This document shows positions 12,092-22,214 of a stretch of DNA of 64,000 nt, one piece after another. The DNA comes from Metellina segmentata. Its lineage: Eukaryota > Arthropoda > Arachnida > Araneae > Tetragnathidae. Where the stretch lies: positions 48,675,509-48,739,508 of the forward strand of contig OX375882.1 in assembly GCA_947359465.1 (NCBI GenBank), given 5' to 3'. Each line of letters starts with the position of its first letter. The stretch's first letter is position 1. The notes beneath the pieces are model-generated. The model had not been told where the DNA came from. It did not search any database and was given only the letters and a program-made list of their open reading frames with translations. Made by a program: the position numbers and the translations under genes.

Positions 12092-12282
12092 ATGGGAGAG
12101 AAATATATCCTTAGAAGGACCGCAACGGTCTCATTGTGCACTGTCTTGGGATTTCTTTTGATAGGGAGCGACTTTGTGGGTGGCTTTAACATAGACACAA
12201 AAAGCGCTGTTGTGCATAGAGGTACACCTGGGTCCATGTTTGGATTCTCTGTTGCTCTCTTCAAAGACGGAAGCGATAGCTG
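12092..12282 (+). CDS. if: Integrin alpha (alphaPS2-like), coding exon 1
   Basis: First coding exon of an integrin alpha subunit, the cell-surface receptor chain that pairs with integrin beta to bind extracellular matrix. Residues 1-31 form a signal peptide (basic start, then a hydrophobic stretch TVSLCTVLGFLLIG). The mature chain starts about F32 with FNIDTKSAVVHRG, the usual integrin alpha N-terminus (FNLD...G..GS.FG). GSMFGFSVALF (residues 47-57) opens the first FG-GAP blade. The frame is open back to 11960, but the ATG at 12092 is chosen because it directly precedes the signal peptide. The exon ends in phase 2 at the donor G|GTAAGT, splitting a Trp codon (TG|G) that exon 2 completes as W-VLVGAP, as the family requires. 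The partner exon is almost 32 kb away. The alphaPS2 assignment rests mainly on exon 4. The exon calls are strong; the exact orthologue is less certain. Confidence 0.88.
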
Positions 12283-12888
12283 GTAAGTTCCTTCAACCGA
12301 TTTTCTTTCAATTGACTGTATCTTTACTTGCTAATTGGAATGCTTCTTGAACAGTTTATAATTGATTTGTTAGTCGATACTGGCAAATAAATTGGGAAAA
12401 CTCCAATTTAAAATATGACATTCTTAAGTAGTTTCTATAGAATTTTTCCGTTAGTATTACTTGTATAATTTCAAGCATTAAAATATATTTTATGGTACTA
12501 ATTAGATTATCAAATTCTTTGAGTATTATGAATCATAGCAAAAACATAGTTTTCATAGAATTGTGCAATGGTATTAAAAATAATTTACATACATTTTACA
12601 ATCAGTAAATGTAAGTTCATCTCCTACCTTCTACATATTCGTCTGTGTCAGCATAATTTAAAAAAAATTAACTGGCAGGAAAACGAGAGTACAAATTTTT
12701 AAGAGGAAAAAGAATTGTTTCACGAATTTTCCTTCGTTAACTGACAAAAGAAAACAAATTTTGTTGTTGTTTACATAAGATTATGAATTGAAATAATTAC
12801 ACATTCGTTGGATCAACATACTAACGGCAAAGATGTATTGCAATTCAATAAGGACGTATTGCCGATGGAATTAGGGGGAAGCACCTTC

Positions 12889-12915
12889 ATCCCCCCCCCC
12901 CCCAAAAAAAAAAAA
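12889..12915. repeat. Poly-C / poly-A tract
   Basis: A run of C followed by a run of A. Confidence 0.9.
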
Positions 12916-13167
12916 GATCCTTAGGTTAAAATAAATTTCTACCATTAAAGCGTCAAAGTTATGTTAGGTTTTTTCGAAGTTTTGTTTCCATCAATAAAAG
13001 AAATGTAGACAAGTCTGAAACTATTCAAAAATGACTTGTTAAGATCCTCGTTTAACATTATAGCAATTCGATCTATCTTCGATACATCAAACGGAGAACA
13101 CATGTGTGTATTGGATGACTGTCTTAAAATGGACAGTCAATAAATTACAAAACATCTTGTTAATTTG

Positions 13168-13225
13168 CATTATGGCCAACAAATACAAACTCAATTGTGT
13201 TATGGCCAACAAATACAAAATCATT
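13168..13225. repeat. Short tandem repeat, 2 units of ~30 bp
   Basis: TTATGGCCAACAAATACAAA occurs twice. Confidence 0.75.
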
Positions 13226-13861
13226 TGCTTTTTGGCCTATTGTGTAAAAAAAAGTTATAAAAACTCGAAACAATTGAACTTGATAATGTTTAGTTCAATA
13301 ATTATTATTTTTTATTTGACATACTTTTTGTATGTTAAAAATAATAGACTCATTGGTCATTAAAATTTAGTACAAATAATTCAACGTTTTCGTCACCTGA
13401 ACTCTACTAATAAGTCACCAATAAAAGTGAGATAAAAGCTAAGAGCTTACAGTGCATATTTACGTCATGTATTATCTTATGTTTGAAGAACAGAAGACAA
13501 CGCAAATATTAGTTATGAACAAGACATAACTGATTACTTTTACCCATATATGTTTGTGACTAAGAAAACTATATTCGTACTGAGTTCTTACGTATCTTAT
13601 TGCTTTTGTTCAGTTCATATTCATTCGTGATATGGCCTTTTGTGATCTCATCTTGGAACTAGATAAGATTTTATTTATGTGCTTACAGGAAGGGTTATCT
13701 AAAATTATTTACTGACTTTGCCACCAAATCCGCAAAATATATTTCATAAAGCATTTAAATTTTACATGAAATTAATGAATGCTCTTAAGTCATCTGCTAT
13801 CTCTTACAATAACATTTACCATTGACGCTAAATAAAAAGTACCGAATCCTTAAGATCTGAT

Positions 13862-14035
13862 TGTTGTTTATTTGGGTTCGGTTTTGTGGTGCTACGCCCA
13901 TATTTGGCCAAACTGGGCCAAACAACGTCAAATAAATGGACATGCACGCAAGGTAAGTTCTGCTTTTCACCTACAGCTCGCAGGGTGCTAGCAAAGTGGG
14001 CGAACCCTTCTGAACCATGAAGAATCCTAACATCT
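13862..14035 (-). repeat. SINE type B copy
   Basis: Tail side GTGGTGCTACGCCCATATTT, then GGCCAAACTGGGCCAAACAA. Head side CTCGCAGGGTGCTAGCAAAG, then TGGGCGAACCC...CTGAACCATG, which inverted is a box A-like start. Confidence 0.6.
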
Positions 14036-14278
14036 GATGGAGCTACACAAGGATTTTAAGACTATTCAGGGTGCTCACGGGCCTTATAAGCCTTAATGCC
14101 TAATTTTTCGTTTTAGTCCTTAACCCTCTTGATGGACGAGATAGCACAACCATCAAGATCTGAAAAATTTGCTAATCACTACATATCTTGCTATCGAGAT
14201 ATTGTAATTTTTTATGATGACGGTTTCAAGATCTGGTTAGTTTTTCTAAAGACGAGACATCTTGTCTATCAAGATCTA

Positions 14279-14398
14279 ACCGTCGTTGAAAATTACGCGG
14301 TGTTTGTCCTCGGATCTTTCCTTATGGGATTAATCCCGGACGGCCATCGTCAATAGCCCGTTGTGTGGCTCCAGAACGACGTTAATTAAAAATACCTA
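14279..14398 (+). repeat. SINE type A, 5'-truncated
   Basis: The 3' half only: TTGAAAATTACGCGGTGTTT, CGTCAATAGCCCGTTGTGTG, then GACGTTAATTAAAAATACC. Confidence 0.75.
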
Positions 14399-14468
14399 CA
14401 TTTCTACCGTCAAGATCTGTTCAGTATTCCTAAACATGAGATATCTCGTCGAGACAACCAACTGAAGG

Positions 14469-15290
14469 TAATGGTAATGGTAATTTTAGTAAACGCCGTA
14501 CTAGAGCAGGGGTAGCCAACCTTTTACATACCATGCGCCAATTTTTTTTCACATACGAGTTACGATGCGCCATGTAACTCAAGCACCTTTTCTACCTTAC
14601 GTTCATGGTCGTGCCATATCCTTAATAACTTTTTTAATAAAAGTATGTTTATAGACATAATTAACATTTTTAAATGCTTTAACTATTGTACGTAAAACAA
14701 TGTCTATTACAGCACATAAACATTACTTACCGCGAATAAGACTTTTGAGCCTGTTTGGATTTCGCTAATTTTTCAATGTTTGCTGTAAAGTTGTTACTGA
14801 GAGCGACAACAGAGAATTTTTCAAATTTGAATCATTCATTCGCTACCTCGTTTTTTTTAAAAATGAATTTCATAGATGAAAATGCTTGTTGACTTGTAAT
14901 CAAAGAATCTGTAGGCGCAAGAATGCAATGCGCCACTTGTAATCATCAAATGCGCCAAGTTTGGCGCATGCGCCACAGGTTGGCCACCCCTGTACTAGAG
15001 CAACACAACGGGCTATTGACGACGGTCCGGGATCAGTCCCAGGGGAAAGATCTGAGGACAACACCTCGTAATTTTGAACCACGGTCAGATGACGAAGCAA
15101 CACCTGAGTTGGCACCCCACTCTCCAAACTTCCACGCCAACCCAACGTGAGGACTTTTGGCCACGACATATTTAAGGTGCACCAGCCGCCTCTACACCAT
15201 ACGCTTACAAACATCCATGCCCGGACCCGGAACCTTCCGATCTAGAGGCTATATATAACACCTTAACCACTATACCGGTTGGTCGGCACC
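14469..15290 (-). repeat. SINE type A, near full length, split by a hAT element
   Basis: Minus-strand SINE flanked by a 9-bp target duplication AACTGAAGG (14460-14468 and 15291-15299). The head (inverted) starts GGTGCCGACCAACCGGTATA with box A-like TATAGTGGTTAAGG. The tail ends in the (GGTAAT) triple repeat. The body is interrupted at 14507-14992. Confidence 0.85.
14507..14992. mobile_element. Non-autonomous hAT (Charlie-type) element, 486 bp
   Basis: Perfect 8-bp target duplication TACTAGAG (14499-14506 and 14993-15000). Inverted ends are CAGGGGTAGCCAACCTTTTA and, inverted from the right, CAGGGGTGGCCAACCTGTGG, both followed by a CATGCGCCA motif. These ends and the 8-bp duplication are diagnostic of hAT. 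There is no coding capacity. Confidence 0.92.
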
Positions 15291-16140
15291 AACTGAAGGA
15301 TTAAGGAACCTTAAAAAGCCTTGATACTTATTGAAAGTCCTTTAAAAAAAATTTCAAAAGCCTCAATTCTCACAAGAACACAGCATATTTTATTTCCAGA
15401 AGAGACGGTAACCACATAAAAAATCATTGACATTTTTTTATTGCATGGGGTAGCTAAAAATGGATGTTTTTAAAACCGGTTCGCTATACCCAAACATAGC
15501 ACTCCTAAAGTTTTTTCACTCGTGCACTCGTGGTTTGATTTATGATCTATATAAAATGTACTTTAAAAATGAAAAATAACATTGAAAAGCCCTAATATTT
15601 CTTTAGCTTGAAGGGTGGGATCTGTTAAATATAATATAGAAACGGCTATAACAAAATTGTACTGCTTTAATGAATAACACTTTTGATTTTACTCTGCTTT
15701 TTGTTTTACTTTACTAGTTGCACTATTATCATTTACTTCTCGATTTATTAGTTTGAAAAAATTTCTTTACGACTGGCATTTGAACTTTAAAAATTAAAAA
15801 ACAAATCTTTCCGTCACTGTCATTTCCTGCGTTGTTATTTTAAATTAATTTTGTAAGTGAACTCTGAGTGTATATGAACAGTTGACACCTCTCCATAAAA
15901 GGCTTTGCGTTTACGCATGTTATAAGTCGTAGCTAACGACCTCATTCTTTGAACTTAGAAATAATATATGCGGCTCTCTCATCTCCTAAGGTCAGGCGGT
16001 TGGATTGTTTTACGCTGTGGTTTTCGTTTAACTTGCGATCTTGACCGCTATTCGGGTGAACTAGAAATGTCGCAAAGCCGAATCTCAACGCGAGATGAGC
16101 ACCCTGTCCCGAATTTTTTCTTCCTTAATTTTCTGTTAAA

Positions 16141-16142
<2 letters not shown>

Positions 16143-16176
<34 letters not shown>
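16143..16176. repeat. (CT)n microsatellite
   Basis: 17 CT units. Confidence 0.95.
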
Positions 16177-16178
<2 letters not shown>

Positions 16179-16301
16179 CGCTGCACTGTTGGAAATTAAT
16201 GGCTATTAGCGGAGAACAATTTTCCTAAGTGTAAATATAACATCTTGTACTCACAATCACAGTTTTGCAAGACGCTAATATGATTTATCTGAGAAATATG
16301 G

Positions 16302-16602
16302 TGTTAGCCTCAAGATAGGAAGATTCCTGGTTCGAATCCGGGTCGGGCCATGGATGTTTGTAAGCGCATGGTGTATAGGCGGCTGGTATACCTTAAATCT
16401 GTAGTGGCCGAAAGTCCTCACGCTGGGTTGGTGTGGAAGTTTGGAGAGTTGGGTGTCAGCTCAGGTGCCTCGTTATCTGACAGTGGTTCAAAATTACGAG
16501 GCGTTGTCATCGGATCTTTCCCTTAAGGGATTGATCCCGGACCGTCGTCAATAGCCCGTTGTGTTGCTCTATTACGACGTTAATCAAAAAATTAACAAAT
16601 TA
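16302..16602 (+). repeat. SINE type A, 5'-truncated head, with target duplication
   Basis: Flanked by the 13-bp direct repeat CTGAGAAATATGG (16289-16301 and 16603-16615). Box B GGTTCGAATCC is present and box A is missing. The body is complete through GACGTTAATCAAAAAATT, which shows the tail has no long poly-A. Confidence 0.9.
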
Positions 16603-16682
16603 CTGAGAAATATGGAGTATGTCAGACACACACTAATATTTACCTTTAGATACTATAGTACACTTCCGTTATTTAACTTAGT

Positions 16683-17071
16683 GAGCCGCGGTAGCTCAGT
16701 CAGTAGAGCGTCGGGCTCGCATCGGAAGGGTTGTGGGTTCTGTCCTCAGCAGAGCCTGCAATTCTGATGGTTGCGAGATCGGCGCTTAGACCTGGCTAAA
16801 GACCGTCGTGTTCGCTAATGGTGGCTTGGAGCACGTTAAATAGGTCGTGATCACAAAGTCCCCCATGTTCCCATACCAAATCAATACCTCTGGGGGTACC
16901 TGATCTGGGGGTTATCGGCCTCTGATTGGGATCTAAATTACGATATATATGAGTGAATGGATGTGTGAAAGGGACCTTCCTGTAAAACGGATGTGTCATG
17001 TATGAAGAAGTCCAACCCTCCGGGGCAATGGCACCCCCAATTGGTCCATATATGTCCCGCACGACAACATC
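16683..17071 (+). repeat. SINE type C, complete 389-bp copy with tRNA-like head
   Basis: 12-bp target duplication ATTTAACTTAGT (16671-16682 and 17072-17083). The head has box A TAGCTCAGTCAGTAGAGCG and box B GGTTGTGGGTTC. The next segment CTAAAGACCGTCGTGTTCGC, then GTGGCTTGGAGCACGTTAAA, matches the type A central domain, but the 3' half is unrelated to type A. No poly-A tail. Confidence 0.9.
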
Positions 17072-17089
17072 ATTTAACTTAGTAAAATG

Positions 17090-17440
17090 ATGTAGCTAAG
17101 GTACAGTTAAATTAAATTAGATATACAATACTCGTTAACTTGCTAAAACAATTTCTTGCCCATTTTAGCTTTCGCTAATTCAATTGATCAATTTGAGTAT
17201 TCTCAATTGAACGAAGAAAACTGATCAGATATTGTCTTCCGTCAAACATCGGTTACGTTGTGATGACGAGGCATCTTGTCGTTACGAAATTGGTCAGATC
17301 TTGATGAACATGATATCTAATGGTAATCAAGCGGATGGTTGATAGATTACAACCATGTTAAGGTAGATCATTCTTACCCATCATGTTGACCTTGAATTAT
17401 CAAAAAAACTCACTAAACATCCATTTACGCACCACATTAC
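17090..17440. repeat. TTAA-family-like ATATCTCG motif region
   Basis: GATGACGAGGCATCTTGTCG and GTCAGATCTTGATGAACATG resemble the interior modules of the TTAA MITEs. No ends are seen. Confidence 0.3.
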
Positions 17441-17985
17441 TGCGCTAGCCGTTTCACAGATTGTTACCGTGATACCATTCCAACCTCGACCTTCCTGCGT
17501 TAAAAAGTAATTAACGCTCAGGTGTTCCGTTGAAACACCCGGGTGTGCTGAGGAACGCACGTGCGTGTGTGCTTGTTTCCCAATAAAGGGTCGCCGTTGA
17601 TTTACCGCACAGCGTGCCGTCTGGAAGAAAGTACTCAACCAACTGGGTCATTTCCCCGAGGGGATGTAGCATCATCAGTGGACGAAATTACCCACAAACA
17701 GGAGCGGGAGGATTCTCGTGAATTGCTTCCGCACCTTCACCGCCTCGTGAGCAAAAATAGCAAGTGCTTGTCTAAATGGGTTCAAGATGCGACCAAGTCA
17801 AGCATCATTCTGGAAGTGGGGACGGCAATAAACAAGCTGCTGACAACAAACATCACGCAGTGCCACAGCGCTTGTCATAAGAATTGTCTGTTTTGGTGTT
17901 GGCAGGGCCGCTCCTGTGACATTAGCTGCCCGAGTGCAAACCTCAGCCAAGCCCCTTTTCTCCAAAACATTTAATTTCCTAACAG
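17441..17985. other. GC-rich unique island in intron 1, function unknown
   Basis: Stands out by near-balanced base composition inside AT-rich intron. A 137-codon frame (17561-17974, +) and an 85-codon frame on the other strand are open, but neither shows a recognisable domain. It could be a conserved regulatory segment, an exon of another transcript, or an old repeat. Confidence 0.35.
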
Positions 17986-17989
17986 AACG

Positions 17990-19936
17990 CTTTTCATCAG
18001 ACAGAAAAGGTTTCGGATGTGCAAGTCTTTTTCTATCGGTTCATTGATGGGATATTATACTTTAAAAATCACCAAAATCGATATAATAATCGATATATTA
18101 AAAACTGCAGCGTAAAAAAATTATTTATATCGAATTCCGTGGACATCAAAAAGTTGTCCGATTGCGATCTTTCTTGACGGAGTTACATATGCAACATATG
18201 CAACGTTAAGAGTAGAGTAGATAAGTATTGTAAGAATCAACTACAAAAAAAACGTGTTATTCTCCTATTAAGATTTTTTAACATTCTTTTGATTTCATAA
18301 TGTTCCCTGAGCATCTGGTTTTATTTTATTTTCTAGATATCTTTTCGAATAGTAGTTAAAATCTGTTTCATAACTAAATTGAATTAAAAAATACACCATG
18401 CTATATAAAATTTTAATTTAAAGTGTTGCTTAACCTCTGCGTTTTCGGTAGCATTTGAACTGTTTCAGTACAAAAATAATTCTTTACAAATGAGCTATAC
18501 TCACCAAATGGACTTATTTGATTTATATGTATGCAGAATGTTATGGTGGAGTGAAATTTTAACAATACGCGAAAAATGAATGCCCTTGAGTACTATCATT
18601 TTTTGCGGATTCATCAAAATTTTTGTCCACGTTCTACGCAGTACTTCCGGACTTAATATTTTTGAAACTAAACTTTATTTAAAAGAGTTTTAGTAGACAA
18701 CATTCAAAAAAAATTATAATAATCGGAAAACTGCAAGTTTTTAAAATTGCGATTTTAAACCATATTCAATCACTTCATACGTCTATTTGGTTGCTAGCCG
18801 AACTGTTTGCCGTAAGGCCTCTTATCTGTGCCTGCTAATTACTGTCTAAAGGAACAAACAGTAGCAGAATTTGTCACTTCGAGTCAACTAAATTAAAAAT
18901 TTAACTTTTTATAATCGCGTCTAATATCTTTATTTACATATGATAAAATTTACAACGTTAAAACTTAATTGTGTGAGTGTGCTTTCGAAACCAAAAATGC
19001 CACAGAAAAGTTAATGTTAATAACAGAAATTAAAAGATCTTTAAAAATTCGTTATGATTTAAACTTTTTCCTAATACATTTTATGCTCTTTATTTCCTGT
19101 TTCCTGCGCTTTGTTCTCAAGATATAACCCTAAGGTGTGGTGAAGCACAATACTTTACACTCTCCAAAACAATCTTTTCGAAGCATTTTATTCCAACTCT
19201 TGTGCAATGGAGGGAACAAAAACTTTCTCACCGTTATTATCACATGAAACAAGGCCTCTGCGGTTCTCTTGATAGTGCGAAACACTTGTTGCATTCCAGT
19301 AGCACAACTCAAACGCCCTCCCTTCTCACCCCTTTTTATCTGCCCACTACTTGCTAAGTGAACGACTACTGTTGAGAAATATTTTGTTATCGCAAAGAAA
19401 TTCACTTTCCCGACTTGAGAAATTGTCTCGCTTCCCCTTATCAACGGAAAAACGTTTTTACTTCAAAGTTGAGAGGTTTCTCTTACCAGAGGTTAAGAAC
19501 TAATTTGCTTGACAGATGTTCGATTGAGAGCCAGACATTCTGATACTGAGAGATGTTCTTTGCGACATTGAACTGTGGGTGAAAGCGGAATATAGGTTTT
19601 AGTCTCTCTTTAATGGTTCTAGGACTCAAAATATGAAAAAAATTCCAATTTTTTTTTATTATCTTAAAAAATAATATAGATCTTTCTGACTAAAATGATA
19701 CCTCAAAATTGTTTTTACCATACGTAGAATCGGAAATATTCAACTTTTTATAAACATGACAGCCGCAAATGCAATGAGTCTTCATAATTGTAAACGCTCT
19801 TTTTTTTCTTTTGTGTAAAATGGGATTTCGCTAGTAAAAATCGATATAGCTTAAGAACTACTTGTCATAAATGAACGAAATTTTCAACATTTACTTTTCA
19901 AATATATTTCTTTAATTTCTTTAAGTCTTCAGCAAT

Positions 19937-19940
<4 letters not shown>
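17990..19940. other. Intron, nothing recognised
   Basis: Mostly AT-rich. 19120-19560 is somewhat GC-richer with a meaningless 104-codon minus frame. Confidence 0.5.

Positions 19941-19993
<53 letters not shown>
19941..19993. repeat. (TA)n microsatellite
   Basis: About 53 bp of alternating TA. Confidence 0.95.
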
Positions 19994-19997
<4 letters not shown>

Positions 19998-20424
19998 TTT
20001 TTCTAATTGTTTTAACCAAAAATCACGAAGACAATTTATAGTATGAACTCTTAGAAGTTAATTAATGCAAAAATGAAGTGATTTGTTACAAAATATTTTG
20101 CAATATATCAATTTTGTGCCAAACGTCAAAATTTTGATGTTTTTTAATTGTAATAAATAAAATTTTAAAGTTTTGAAAATATTAAATAGTTATTAGAATT
20201 TCAAAATACAATGTATACCTACAGAAAAAATTTCAGAACAAAAACTTTAAAACTGAAGATTTTAGAATTGTGAATCACAGACCCTTTTAAGAACAGAGAA
20301 TCAACTTCAAAAACAACATTTCTCACATCCCCTTAATTTCATCATCTTATTTAATAATTTCTACATTCCACCTTTACTAGACATGGTATTTCTATAAAAT
20401 TAATATTTTTTTTTGGAATAAATT

Positions 20425-20548
20425 GGTTGGGTTTTATGGTCCAAGATGCCAAATTTAGCCAAGCTGTACTAAACACAAGACAACTTCAAGTAATGGGCCA
20501 TACACGCACAAGAAAGATTTTGACACAAAAGAGATAGTTAATTTAGTT
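20425..20548 (-). repeat. SINE type B 3' fragment
   Basis: GGTTGGGTTTTATGGTCCAA, TTTAGCCAAGCTGTACTAAA and CACAAGACA match the other type B copies. Confidence 0.65.
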
Positions 20549-20877
20549 GATTCAAATGTGGCAAAAAACACCCATATTTATACGCTTACGTAATGATTTC
20601 GGGAATTGGAGAATAAAAGATTACTATATGAGTTCGGTATGTCGCTTTGAAGGTCATTTTTTTCCCTGCACGAGGTAATTAGCACTAACCATAACGGTGT
20701 TACTCAACTTTTAAGAAAACATTACATCATAGAAATTTTTTATTTGCATGTCTGATTCCACCTGCAGTTTTACTAATAAAAGTTTTACGTCTACTAAAAA
20801 CCACAAATAAAATTTTTGATTTATTGGTAAAAATAACTAATATAAATACAAAACAGCGTTTATTAGGCAATAAAAGT

Positions 20878-20893
20878 AAAAAAAAAAAAAAAA
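20878..20893. repeat. Poly-A tract
   Basis: 16 A, no upstream retrocopy recognised. Confidence 0.9.
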
Positions 20894-21139
20894 GATATCA
20901 TCTAAAGGTTCAGATTTGAATCATGGTCTTCTGTAATGATATTCATAAAATAATTTGAGATGGACGCTCAGGGATATTAAAAAAGCGGTAATTTTTTACT
21001 AATTGGAAATTTTTGTTATAAAATCAAACAATTCGAATGCACACTGTTATGAAGGTAGTACAGCAATAGGATTTATTGACTATTTGAGAAATAGTTGTTC
21101 TTCTGGTTGGGTCAGGTACACGTAAGATAAATGAACGGT

Positions 21140-21325
21140 GGCGAATAGGTTTATTTTAGGCCCTCACACCAGATACGACCTCCGAATATTTACCCGGTCC
21201 ACAGACCGAATACTACGGCCCTTAGAATAGAGTTATACGGTCCACAGACCGAATGCTGCCATTTGAAAAGATTTACCAGACCCGTAGACGAGATACGGCC
21301 TTCCGGACAGGTTTACCCGGTTTTT
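21140..21325. repeat. Degenerate tandem array of ~50-bp units
   Basis: Repeated CGGTCCACAGACCGAAT (at about 21195 and 21239) and related ACC.G.CC.TAGACGAGATA, with CGG..C.T and TTTACC spacers. The CGGTC/GACCG arms can form small hairpins. Confidence 0.55.
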
Positions 21326-21518
21326 AATCACACATGGTTCGAAATTGGTGGCCGTTTGTCGCATATATTTCGAGGATATCATTTGTAGACCCAGTCTTCG
21401 TAATTGGGCCTGAATTTTGAATTAGAGCTATGGTCGTATGGGTACGATACAGATTAGCGGTGGGACGCGGAGCGTGGCAATAGCGTTAGTATCGTTTGAT
21501 AGCACAGATGACAAATGC

Positions 21519-21586
21519 ATCGGCGTGCTGTCACTCCCATTGATCTGACGAGGCCGTCAGATCAAGGGGAGTGGCAGCACGCCGAT
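21519..21586. repeat. Near-perfect hairpin: 32-bp arms, 4-nt loop
   Basis: The left arm ATCGGCGTGCTGTCACTCCC... (21519-21550) is complementary to 21555-21586 with only two non-Watson-Crick positions, one of them a G.U wobble if transcribed. The loop is AGGC. Weak complementarity extends outward. Confidence 0.85.
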
Positions 21587-21657
21587 GTAAATGGTCATTC
21601 ATTTGTGTGCTTTGCACGGCGAATACACTTTTGTTTTCGTTTTCAACACTTTGGAAC

Positions 21658-21730
21658 TAAAGGTTGGTTTGGGGTTTATGGCGCAGGGGCCACACTGCGC
21701 TACACACAAGACAGCGTCATAAAGTAAAAA
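21658..21730 (-). repeat. SINE type B 3' fragment
   Basis: GGTTGGTTTGGGGTTTATGG, then CGCAGGGGCCACACTGCGCT. Confidence 0.6.
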
Positions 21731-21920
21731 ATATCATGAAAGGGAAAACAGAGGGATTGGAGAATACAGTAGAGGTATGAAAACAGAAAAATATCTCTTC
21801 TGAACTTCAAGTGTGAACATTGTTAACATTGATTACATACTAAAAACATAGTAGATTAAACGTGATAAGTGAAAAAATACAAAAATCATTAGCAGCACCT
21901 GCTGTGGTATTTGGTATTAG

Positions 21921-21970
21921 TAATTTTCAATTAAAACGTCACGTTGGAGCAACACAACGGACTATTAGCA
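21921..21970 (-). repeat. SINE type A tail fragment
   Basis: Minus match to the tail, ACGTTGGAGCAACACAACGG on the plus strand. Confidence 0.6.
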
Positions 21971-22214
21971 TCTGCTGTGTATTTTATTCGCAACCATCGA
22001 TCTTAAAATGCAATACACGGAGCATGTGTTCACAACTTCATTTTATTTCTTCCAATTGCCCGGTTTGAAGATCTGTCATGTGGTTGTGGGTTTAAGTAAG
22101 AATCCCAAACATAGATTGGTTAAAGTAATTGACCACCGTGATCAAACACACTAGTCTGATATTCGACTGCCAATCCACGATGGCGATTCGTAAGTCCACG
22201 TGACTTGCCCATCA

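Larger units (their letters stand above)
14124..15300. mobile_element. piggyBac-like MITE (TTAA-flanked), disrupted by SINEs
   Basis: TTAA at 14120-14123 and 15301-15304. The left end is CCCTCTTGATGGACGAGATA. The right end, inverted, is TCCTTCAGTTGGTTGTCTCG followed by ACGAGATATCTC, matching the family end CCCTCCAAGTGTTTCGACG. The body carries ATATCTCG/AAGATCT modules as in sister copies. It hosts two SINE insertions. Confidence 0.6.
14064..15383. mobile_element. Outer (hAT-like?) repeat hosting a nested insertion stack
   Basis: CAGGGTGCTCACGGGCCTTA at the left. At the right, after the inner stack, GGAACCTTAAAAAGCCTTGA and AAAGCCTCAATTCTCACAAG. The inner TTAA element splits an AGTCCTTAAGGAACC-like context. 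The outer ends are weak, so the outermost layer is inferred. Confidence 0.4.

Noticed and set aside
16683..16755. Apparent tRNA gene (box A and box B with good spacing)
   Set aside because: It is the head of a 389-bp SINE bounded by a 12-bp target duplication; the acceptor arms do not close.
17561..17974. 137-codon open frame as a gene
   Set aside because: No start context, domain, splice support or homology pattern. A long frame is expected by chance in a GC-rich patch.
21140..21325. CRISPR-like array (repeated CGGTCCACAGACCGAAT)
   Set aside because: Units are degenerate, spacing is irregular and the sequence is clearly eukaryotic.
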